In this document: one piece after another, positions 58,022-64,000 of the stretch
How positions within the stretch are numbered: the stretch's first letter is position 1
How the letters are laid out: each line of letters opens with the position of its first letter
Source of the DNA: Bacteroidales bacterium
GTDB lineage: Bacteria > Bacteroidota > Bacteroidia > Bacteroidales > Prolixibacteraceae
NCBI GenBank assembly: GCA_012719495.1
Contig: JAAYAG010000040.1
Coordinates: 19,954-83,953, forward strand
DNA length: 64,000 nucleotides
Direction: 5' to 3'
Made by a program: the position numbers and the translations under genes
Notes under the pieces: generated by a model
The model's database searches: none
The model's input: the letters and a program-made list of their open reading frames with translations, nothing else
What the model was told of the DNA's origin: nothing

Positions 58022-58725
58022 CCATGATTCACTACGAAAACATAGTCCCCTGGGGCCGTTCCTATACCGAATATGTAACCATGTTTGGATTAACACCTTA
58101 CTTTCTCTCGAAGAAAGTGCTTGGTTGTGGCGATGGTCCGGCTGCATTCAACTCGGTCGGAAATGCATTTGGAGGACACATCACCTCCATCGATCCCATT
58201 TTCAGCCTTACAAAAAAGGAGATTGAGAAACGAATTGACCAAACTTTTGGCGAAGTGATTAACCAAACCCGCCTCAATGCCGATAAATTTAATTGGGACA
58301 TGTTCGGTTCGGTTGAAGGATTGGGCAAAATCCGGATGAAATCGATGCTGCAATTTCTTTCTGATTTTGAGCAGGGCTTGGAAGAAGGCCGGTACATTGC
58401 AGCTGAACTGCCTAAATTGCCTTTCGAAGATAATTCGTTTGATTTGGCTCTTTGTTCACACTTTCTGTTTCTCTATTCCGAACATCTCGATTTGGATTTT
58501 CACATAAAAGCCATCTCCGAAATGCTCAGGGTAGCTTCTGAAGTACGCATTTTTCCGGTGGTCGACTTAAATGCCAACCGTTCAATACACCTCGATGCGG
58601 TTATGAAAATGTTCCCCAACAGCGAATTGGTGAAGGTAAACTACGAGTTTCAGAAAGGCGGCAACCAAATGTTGAGAATCAAACACGAAGACTCAAAGAC
58701 ACAAATAGAAATAAGAAAAGAATAA
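58018..58725 (+). CDS. Class I SAM-dependent methyltransferase-like protein
   Basis: 235 residues. LGCGDGPAAFNSVGNAFGGHI with SIDP resembles SAM motif I and the following acidic strand, and FEDNSFDLALCSHFLFLYS the motif IV-V region. Long helices (LTKKEIEKRIDQTFGEVINQ) interrupt the fold. Substrate unknown. Translationally coupled to the YbaK-like gene (ATGA), so the two may work together; their place between trpC and trpF looks incidental. Confidence 0.75.
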   Translation: MTMIHYENIVPWGRSYTEYVTMFGLTPYFLSKKVLGCGDGPAAFNSVGNAFGGHITSIDPIFSLTKKEIEKRIDQTFGEVINQTRLNADKFNWDMFGSVEGLGKIRMKSMLQFLSDFEQGLEEGRYIAAELPKLPFEDNSFDLALCSHFLFLYSEHLDLDFHIKAISEMLRVASEVRIFPVVDLNANRSIHLDAVMKMFPNSELVKVNYEFQKGGNQMLRIKHEDSKTQIEIRKE

Positions 58726-58726
58726 C

Positions 58727-58752
58727 ACTTTGTGCCTTCGTGCCTTTGTGTT
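58727..58752. repeat. CTTTGTGCC repeat before trpF
   Basis: CACTTTGTGCCTTCGTGCCT then TTGTGT, an internally repetitive element just after the methyltransferase stop. Related, in both orientations, to the element at 59373-59458. Confidence 0.65.
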
Positions 58753-58765
58753 TTAATTAAGAAAA

Positions 58766-59389
58766 ATGATCGTAAAAATTTGCGGAATGGGCGATACAGT
58801 GCGGATGCACCAACTGGCAACACTGCCGGTGGATATGCTGGGGTTTATTTTCTATCCCAAGTCGCCACGCTATGTGGTGGGCAAAATCAATCCTGTTGAA
58901 ATTGCGAAACTGCCAAAGCACATCGAACGCGTAGGAGTTTTTGTGAATGCTGAAATTGATGAAATTCACGAAAAGGCCGAAAGCTATTTTCTCACCGCGA
59001 TTCAATTGCATGGAAACGAATCGCCCGAACTTTGCCACGAATTGAAAGCCGAAGGATACACCATTCTGAAAGCTTTCAATATTGCCAAAGAAAACGATTA
59101 CGAAGCTTATGCCCCGTATTGCGACTACTTTCTGTTCGACACACCTTCGGCACAACATGGTGGAACCGGACAGAAGTTCGACTGGACTTTGCTCGAAAAC
59201 TATAAAGGCACTACCCCATTCCTGCTTAGCGGTGGCATTGGCCCCGACGATGCAGAAGCGCTGAAACAAATCGTTCATCCAAAGTTTGCAGGGATTGACA
59301 TCAACAGTAAATTCGAGATGGAACCGGGGGTCAAGGACATGAGTTTAATTGGAAAGTTTATGGATGAGATTAAACACAAAGAACACTAA
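58766..59389 (+). CDS. trpF: Phosphoribosylanthranilate isomerase
   Basis: 207 residues: VKICGMGDTVRMHQLA (catalytic Cys), DMLGFIFYPKSPRYV, VGVFVNAEIDEI, AIQLHGNESPELC, DYFLFDTPSAQHGGTGQKFDW (catalytic Asp) and LLSGGIGPDDAEAL. The last codons (KHKEH) arise from the CACAAAG repeat that follows. Confidence 0.96.
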   Translation: MIVKICGMGDTVRMHQLATLPVDMLGFIFYPKSPRYVVGKINPVEIAKLPKHIERVGVFVNAEIDEIHEKAESYFLTAIQLHGNESPELCHELKAEGYTILKAFNIAKENDYEAYAPYCDYFLFDTPSAQHGGTGQKFDWTLLENYKGTTPFLLSGGIGPDDAEALKQIVHPKFAGIDINSKFEMEPGVKDMSLIGKFMDEIKHKEH

Positions 59390-59458
59390 GGATTATCACA
59401 AAGGGCACAAAATTCTTGGTGTTCCTTCGTGAAAAACTTCGTTCCCTTTGTGTTTCAA
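59373..59458. repeat. CACAAAGGG inverted repeat in trpF-trpB gap
   Basis: CACAAAGGG (59397-59405) and CCCTTTGTG (59444-59452) are perfect inverted 9-mers, with further CACAAAG and CTTCGTG pieces around them. The left end runs into the trpF coding end. Confidence 0.7.
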
Positions 59459-59494
59459 AACAAGAAATAATAAATCAGAAATAATACATAACGA

Positions 59495-60682
59495 ATGAGT
59501 TACTTAGCAAACGAAAACGGTTACTACGGCGAATTTGGGGGAGCATTTATCCCCGAGATGTTGCAGCCCAATGTGGATGCACTGAAAGCCTGTTACCGCG
59601 AAATCATCGACTCGTACGAGTTCAAAAAGGAGTTTATCGACCTATTGAAAAATTACGTAGGCCGCCCGTCGCCATTGTACTTTGCCAAGCGTCTGAGCGA
59701 AAAATATGGTGCACAAATTTTCCTGAAACGTGAAGATTTGAACCACACCGGTTCTCACAAAATCAACAACACCATTGGGCAGATTCTTCTGGCCAAGAAA
59801 ATGGGCAAAACCCGCATCATTGCCGAGACAGGCGCTGGTCAGCATGGCGTAGCTACAGCTACGGTTTGTGCGCTGATGGACCTCGAATGCGTGGTGTATA
59901 TGGGCGAGCTTGACATTGAGCGTCAAATGCCCAACGTGAAACGAATGGAGATGCTGGGCGCCAAAGTTGTTCCGGCACTGAGCGGCAACAAAACCTTGAA
60001 AGACGCTACCAACGAGGCATTGCGCGACTGGATCAACAATCCCGAAGACACTTACTACCTGATTGGCTCGGTGGTTGGACCACATCCCTACCCCGAAATT
60101 GTTGCCAAGTTTCAGTCTGTTGTAAGCGAGGAAATTGGATGGCAGCTCGACGAACAGATTGGCCGCACTGCCCCCGATTATATCTTGGCTTGCGTAGGCG
60201 GGGGAAGCAACGCTGCCGGTGTATTCTACCACTACCTCGACGATGAAAACGTAAACCTTGTTGCTGTTGAAGCATCGGGTATGGGCGTAGACTCTGGTGA
60301 AACTGCTGCTGCTATTGCCCTCGGACAAGTTGGATTCATCCACGGATCGAAAACCATGCTGATGCAGGACGACGACGGACAAATCATTGAACCCTACTCA
60401 ATATCAGCAGGATTGGATTACCCCGGCATTGGCCCGCTCCATGCGCATTTGGCAAAGACTGGTCGCGCCCGCTTTATCGATGCAACCGACCAGGAAGCAC
60501 TCGATGCCGCTTTCTTACTGACAAAAATTGAAGGGATCATTCCCGCGCTCGAATCGGCACACGCACTGGCCGGACTGAACAAACTCGACCTGAAACCTAC
60601 CGATGTGGTAGTTGTAAACATCTCGGGACGAGGAGATAAGGATATGGATACGTATATAAAATCAATGGAGAATGGAAAATGA
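59495..60682 (+). CDS. trpB: Tryptophan synthase beta chain
   Basis: 395-residue PLP enzyme: [34 protein letters not shown] (PLP-binding Lys), [35 protein letters not shown] and [13 protein letters not shown]. It condenses indole with serine. The final residues MENGK are encoded by the start of the repeat in the next gap. Confidence 0.98.
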   Translation: MSYLANENGYYGEFGGAFIPEMLQPNVDALKACYREIIDSYEFKKEFIDLLKNYVGRPSPLYFAKRLSEKYGAQIFLKREDLNHTGSHKINNTIGQILLAKKMGKTRIIAETGAGQHGVATATVCALMDLECVVYMGELDIERQMPNVKRMEMLGAKVVPALSGNKTLKDATNEALRDWINNPEDTYYLIGSVVGPHPYPEIVAKFQSVVSEEIGWQLDEQIGRTAPDYILACVGGGSNAAGVFYHYLDDENVNLVAVEASGMGVDSGETAAAIALGQVGFIHGSKTMLMQDDDGQIIEPYSISAGLDYPGIGPLHAHLAKTGRARFIDATDQEALDAAFLLTKIEGIIPALESAHALAGLNKLDLKPTDVVVVNISGRGDKDMDTYIKSMENGK

Positions 60683-60740
60683 AGAATTGACAATTCAATT
60701 TTTCACAGCAATTTCAATTTTCAAGTCTCAATTGTCAATT
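60664..60740. repeat. Inverted repeat in trpB-trpA gap
   Basis: AATTGACAATT (60685-60695) and AATTGTCAATT (60730-60740) are perfect inverted 11-mers. The GAATGGAAAATGAAGAATTG lead-in overlaps the end of trpB. Confidence 0.7.
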
Positions 60741-60747
60741 AACTAAA

Positions 60748-61521
60748 ATGAACAGATTACAACAAAAATTTCAAGATAAAAAGGAGAACCTGCTTACAGT
60801 ATACTTCACTGCCGGGTATCCTGAGTTGGAGGACACAGCCACCATCATCAAAGAGCTGGAAGCATCGGGTGTCGATATTATTGAGGTTGGAATGCCATTC
60901 AGCGATCCGGTTGCCGATGGGCCAACCATTCAGGCAAGCAGCTTGAAGGCTCTGGGCAATGGCATGAGCATCAAAAAACTGCTCGAACAGTTGAAAGCCA
61001 TTAAAGAGGAAGTAAACGTCCCCATTTTGCTGATGGGCTACATTAATCCGATATGGAAATTCGGTGTCGAAAACTTCATGGCAGCCTGTGAAGAGAGTGG
61101 CGTTTCGGGCCTGATTCTTCCCGACATACCGCTGAACGAATACCTAAGCGATTACAAACCGTTGTACGAAAAGCACAACCTGAGCAACGTGTTCCTGATT
61201 ACACCGCAAACCACCGACGAGCGCATCCACGCATACGACGCGGCTTGCAACGGCTTTATCTACATGGTTTCATCGGCCTCAACTACCGGAGCCAACAAAA
61301 CTGTTGACAGTGAAAAGCAAGTGGCTTACTTCAACCGGGTGAAAAGCCTGAACTTGAAGAACCCCACGCAAATTGGCTTCAACATCAAGGACAAAACTTC
61401 ATTCGACCGTGCCTGCACGTTTGCCAACGGCGGCATTATCGGTTCGGCCTTCATCAATAAACTTTCGGAAGAGGGCGATTTAAAAACCAAAGTTCGTGAG
61501 TTTGTAAAGAGCATCCTGTAA
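60748..61521 (+). CDS. trpA: Tryptophan synthase alpha chain
   Basis: 257-residue TIM barrel: TVYFTAGYPELEDT, EVGMPFSDPVADGPTIQASS (catalytic Glu and Asp), LPDIPLNEY and FIYMVSSASTTGANK. It cleaves indole-3-glycerol phosphate and passes indole to TrpB. Last trp gene. Confidence 0.97.
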   Translation: MNRLQQKFQDKKENLLTVYFTAGYPELEDTATIIKELEASGVDIIEVGMPFSDPVADGPTIQASSLKALGNGMSIKKLLEQLKAIKEEVNVPILLMGYINPIWKFGVENFMAACEESGVSGLILPDIPLNEYLSDYKPLYEKHNLSNVFLITPQTTDERIHAYDAACNGFIYMVSSASTTGANKTVDSEKQVAYFNRVKSLNLKNPTQIGFNIKDKTSFDRACTFANGGIIGSAFINKLSEEGDLKTKVREFVKSIL

Positions 61522-61530
61522 GTAATCCGT

Positions 61531-61596
61531 GTCATCCTGACCGTATGGAAGTATTTCTTCGAATGCAGACAGATCCTTCTCTACAGTCAGGATGAC
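61531..61596. repeat. Inverted repeat after trpA
   Basis: GTCATCCTGAC (61531-61541) and GTCAGGATGAC (61586-61596) are perfect inverted 11-mers around a degenerate GAAG...AGATCCTTCT centre, the GTCATCCTGA-type element common as an interspersed repeat. It may also work as the operon's terminator, though it lacks a T-run. Confidence 0.75.
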
Positions 61597-61637
61597 ATGT
61601 TGAAACTATTGCGGTGAAATGCACCGATCAAATCAAG

Positions 61638-61931
61638 TTAATACTTCATTTTCTTTGAATCCTGACGGTTGTCCCAAAAGAGCAGCAATTCAATTTTATC
61701 AGGCTTAATTCGATAAATCAGCGAACATTGTTTTGACAAATATCCTATCCTGATATTCTTGTACCGTGTGGAACGCTTAAACATTTCAGGATTTTGAGAG
61801 ATCAAATCAACAACCCATTCAACTTCGTTTAAAAATTTAGTTTTAAAGAGATCACCCCATTCTAAAGCTAGATATTGAACAAGTGAATGATATGTTTCAA
61901 CAGCCACAGGAGTCCAGACTATTTTTTTCAT
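61638..61931 (-). CDS. RelE/ParE-family toxin
   Basis: 97 residues: IVWTPVAVETYHSLVQYLALEW, LISQNPEMFKRSTRYKNIRIG, SLIYRIKPDKIELLLFWDNRQD. Length and the central Arg/aromatic C-terminal pattern fit ParE/RelE toxins. The target (gyrase or ribosome-bound mRNA) cannot be told by eye. The start overlaps the antitoxin stop by 4 bases (ATGA). Confidence 0.88.
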   Translation of the reverse strand: MKKIVWTPVAVETYHSLVQYLALEWGDLFKTKFLNEVEWVVDLISQNPEMFKRSTRYKNIRIGYLSKQCSLIYRIKPDKIELLLFWDNRQDSKKMKY

Positions 61932-62164
61932 TGTCCATATTTCTCTCGAAGCATCTTCAAGACGTCCTCATGAGGAATCGTATTTCCGGCATCAGCCTGG
62001 GCAAGACTTCGTTCCAATGCTTCCCTAAGATTGTCGCTCAAATCATCGGCCCAGTCGTGCCCTGTTTGTGCTTCGAGAATAGAACGCACCTGGTACAACG
62101 CCGCTTCGTCGTTAACCTGATCGATTAACTGGTGCAATTCCTCTTTCAGTTTTGAGTATTCCAT
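61928..62164 (-). CDS. Antitoxin of the RelE/ParE pair
   Basis: 78 residues starting MEYSKLKEELHQLIDQVND (six codons of upstream frame are not needed). It is acidic and helical, ending IPHEDVLKMLREKYGQ, a common antitoxin C-terminus. It precedes and overlaps the toxin, the usual order. No DNA-binding domain is obvious in it. Confidence 0.82.
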   Translation of the reverse strand: MEYSKLKEELHQLIDQVNDEAALYQVRSILEAQTGHDWADDLSDNLREALERSLAQADAGNTIPHEDVLKMLREKYGQ

Positions 62165-62220
62165 TGATAATATTTTCCTCAAAAATAAGCATTTATGAAC
62201 AGAACAACAACGCCGGCATT

Positions 62221-62330
62221 ATCAGTTCGGCTTTCGCCAAGTCTTCTAAGTCTTGCTGCCGTAGTCGCACCCCCGACAACTTCTCCAATAATTAATACTT
62301 TATCTGATTCCCCTTTAGCCTTTCTAATTA
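62221..62330 (-). pseudogene. N-terminal fragment of a CoA-disulfide-reductase-like flavoprotein
   Basis: Minus-strand translation gives ESDKVLIIGEVVGGATTAAR then LRRLGES, nearly identical to the FAD-binding start KVLIIGGVAGGATTAARLRRL of CoA-disulfide reductases and related NADH oxidases. The similarity stops abruptly after GES, just upstream of the toxin-antitoxin pair. Only ~30 codons remain. It seems the rest was replaced by or deleted along with arrival of the TA pair. Confidence 0.6.
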
Positions 62331-62452
62331 AAGAATATCGCACAATCGGGCCTTTTCATTTTCTTGTTTTTTTTAAACTACTTATAACATAATTGCTTTA
62401 ACCGATGATAAAATTGGCTAGTTTTACCACTTCATCTTGAAATAAAAAGAAT

Positions 62453-63409
62453 ATGGCAGCAAAGGTTTCTATTGGAGTCGATATAGGAGGTACAAATACT
62501 GAATTTGGCATTGTTGACGGCGATGGTAAAGTCATCGAAAGGGCAATGATCACTACTCCTAAAAAAGATAATATTAATCAGTTTATCGACGATTTATCGA
62601 CGGGGATAAAGAGACTTGTTTCAAAATACAGTGATTTTGATTATCAGGGTATCGGAGTTGGTGCACCTGATGGAAATTTCTACAAAGGGACTATTGAGCA
62701 TGCCTCAAACCTGCCATTTCAAGGGGTGATCCCTTTTGTTTCCTTATTGAAAGAACGGTTTCCTGAAATGAAAAAGATTGCCCTGACCAATGATGCAAAT
62801 GCTGCAGCCCTGGGTGAAATGCTTTATGGAGGAGCTAAGGGGATGAAAAATTTTATCATGATAACCATTGGGACAGGTCTTGGAAGTGGTTTTGTGGTGA
62901 ATGGTGAACTTATGTATGGCAGTGATGGCTTTGCGGGTGAGCTTGGTCACGTTACGGTAACTTCTGAGGGTAGGGAATGTGGTTGCGGACAGTTTGGTCA
63001 TCTCGAAACCTATTGCTCTGCAACGGGTATGGTTCGTACGGCCTTCGAATTGTTGTCGCATCACAACGCAACAGAAAGTTTGTTGGCCAACAAAAGTTTC
63101 AACCAAACAACGTCCAAAGATATTTTTGATGCCGCCAAAAAAGGCGATGAAATTGCCCTTACTGTTTTTGAAATTACCGGTGACATTCTTGGTCAGGCTC
63201 TTGCTGATGCTGTGCATATCTCAAGTCCGGAAGCGATTTTCCTTTTTGGCGGGCCTGTTGCCTCAGGCGAATTGCTTTTCAAACCTGTTCGCGAGTCAAT
63301 GGAAAGCCACCTGATGCCTATGTTTCGGGGTAAGGTTAAGGTATTGCCGTCTAGGTTACGTCAGGGAGAAGCAGCGATCTTGGGTGCCAGTGCATTAGTT
63401 TATAAGTAA
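62453..63409 (+). CDS. ROK-family sugar kinase (glucokinase-like)
   Basis: 318 residues: ATP site IGVDIGGTNTEFGIVD, TNDANAAALGEMLYGGAKG (catalytic Asp), ITIGTGLGSGFVVNGE, and GELGHVTVTSEGRECGCGQFGHLETY, the ROK zinc signature with the third Cys replaced by His. No helix-turn-helix N-terminus, so it is an enzyme rather than a repressor. Glucose is the likely substrate; N-acetyl sugars are possible. It stands alone with its own terminator. Confidence 0.93.
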   Translation: MAAKVSIGVDIGGTNTEFGIVDGDGKVIERAMITTPKKDNINQFIDDLSTGIKRLVSKYSDFDYQGIGVGAPDGNFYKGTIEHASNLPFQGVIPFVSLLKERFPEMKKIALTNDANAAALGEMLYGGAKGMKNFIMITIGTGLGSGFVVNGELMYGSDGFAGELGHVTVTSEGRECGCGQFGHLETYCSATGMVRTAFELLSHHNATESLLANKSFNQTTSKDIFDAAKKGDEIALTVFEITGDILGQALADAVHISSPEAIFLFGGPVASGELLFKPVRESMESHLMPMFRGKVKVLPSRLRQGEAAILGASALVYK

Positions 63410-63430
63410 TAGCAATATACCTCTGAATAT

Positions 63431-63465
63431 AAAAAAACCTCACCGTTTGCGATGAGGTTTTTTTT
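63431..63465. terminator. Bidirectional terminator after the ROK kinase
   Basis: AAAAAAACCTCA/TGAGGTTTTTTT, 12-bp stem with a ten-base loop, with A and T runs on both sides. It serves the ROK gene and the convergent OmpA-family gene. Confidence 0.9.
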
Positions 63466-63472
63466 ATTCAGC

Positions 63473-64000
63473 TTATTCTATAAAATCGTTTCGCAAGACC
63501 CTGAACTCGGTACGCCGGTCGAGGCTTTTGGCAATTTCCTTTTGTTCGTCGGTTTGAAGTTTATTAATGTATTCTTCTGAAAGTTCATCGCCGGCACTAA
63601 AAAAATCATATTGCTTGGCCATCTTCTTTGTGACTTTCTTTGGCCATGTTTCACCATAGCCTTTGGCTACTAGTCTGGCAGGATTTATGCCTTTCGAAAT
63701 AAGATGGTTGACAACAGATTGGGCCCGTTTTTGCGAAAGTTCCGAGTTATACTGCGCGCTACCTACAAAGTCGGTGTGCGACATAATTTCTATAACAATT
63801 GTCGGGTTCAGCTCAAGTAACGTGACTAAACTGTCGAGCGACTGAATGGAGCCAGGCAAAAGGTCGAACTTGCCAAATTCGTAATTAATATTGTCGACAT
63901 TGATCGGGGCATCGGTTGGGGTGAGGCGCAGGCTAACATCGAAATTTTTACTGTCTTCGAGCCCCACGGTGGAAATTATCTTTTTAGCATTCAAGAAACC
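63473..64000 (-). CDS. OmpA-family peptidoglycan-binding protein (5' truncated)
   Basis: The frame is open to the right edge; 175 residues are visible. The OmpA C-terminal domain is clear: INYEFGKFDLLPGSIQSLDSL, NPTIVIEIMSHTDFVGSAQYN (peptidoglycan-binding Asp), ELSQKRAQSVVNHLISKGI, RLVAKGYGE, DRRTEFRVL. In this phylum such domains end longer outer-membrane or PD40-repeat proteins, including T9SS-linked PorE types. What precedes it is outside the window. Confidence 0.9.
   Translation of the reverse strand, partial: GFLNAKKIISTVGLEDSKNFDVSLRLTPTDAPINVDNINYEFGKFDLLPGSIQSLDSLVTLLELNPTIVIEIMSHTDFVGSAQYNSELSQKRAQSVVNHLISKGINPARLVAKGYGETWPKKVTKKMAKQYDFFSAGDELSEEYINKLQTDEQKEIAKSLDRRTEFRVLRNDFIE

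Noticed and set aside
59642..60382. 246-codon frame antisense to trpB
   Set aside because: Opposite a highly conserved enzyme in a frame favoured by its codon use; no start context or family features.
62195..62392. 65-codon plus-strand frame upstream of the ROK kinase
   Set aside because: Lies opposite the flavoprotein remnant, which has clear family similarity on the minus strand.
1..64000. rRNA, tRNA, CRISPR array, insertion sequence or prophage
   Set aside because: Looked for and not found; the only repeats are the short interspersed elements in the trp region.

Overview
The window reads as chromosome of a member of the Bacteroidota, most likely a free-living Bacteroidia relative (Marinilabiliales/Bacteroidales type). 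This rests on type IX secretion genes (PorP/SprF, C-terminal type-B sorting domains), the S10-spc-alpha ribosomal order, DUF4290 next to murA, a zinc-ligand-free L36, promoters of the TTTG / TAnnTTTG kind, and weak Shine-Dalgarno use. No rRNA, tRNA, CRISPR array or prophage was seen.

Layout. 1-9.1 kb: the end of a giant tandem-repeat surface protein exported by the type IX system, with its PorP/SprF partner. 9.2-11.7 kb: a sigma-54-dependent response regulator, an 0.9-kb gap holding two near-identical sigma-54 promoter units that each lead to a rho-independent terminator (two predicted paralogous small RNAs), and a small Cys-rich protein. 11.7-21.5 kb: a second type IX cargo, a UvrD/PcrA helicase, DUF4290-murA, an exosortase operon and grpE-dnaJ. 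21.5-27.5 kb: two proteins (one broken by an amber codon) whose C-termini look like substrates of that exosortase, a DUF2279 protein, an EF-G paralogue with a degenerate GTPase centre, and a glycosidase remnant.

27.8-45.5 kb: one long ribosomal run, rpsL-rpsG-fusA-rpsJ through secY-infA-rpmJ-rpsM-rpsK-rpsD-rpoA-rplQ, with a structured gap between secY and infA where map is often found. 45.7-51.8 kb: a lone receiver protein, EttA, type 2 IPP isomerase, and a histidine kinase whose phospho-acceptor His is Tyr.

51.8-61.6 kb: a complete trp operon (E-G-D-C-F-B-A) preceded by a classical attenuator with a Trp-Trp-Trp leader peptide. It carries four passenger genes (GNAT, RhuM-Fic, YbaK-like, methyltransferase) and most of its gaps hold short repeats. 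61.6-64 kb: a ParE/RelE toxin-antitoxin pair beside a flavoprotein remnant, a ROK kinase and the end of an OmpA-family protein.

The best candidate for an undescribed system is at 10.6-11.4 kb: a LuxO/Qrr-like arrangement in which a sigma-54 activator sits next to two tandem small-RNA genes with identical promoter geometry. Second is the exosortase at 17.7 kb with its probable VPxxYW C-terminal sorting signal.
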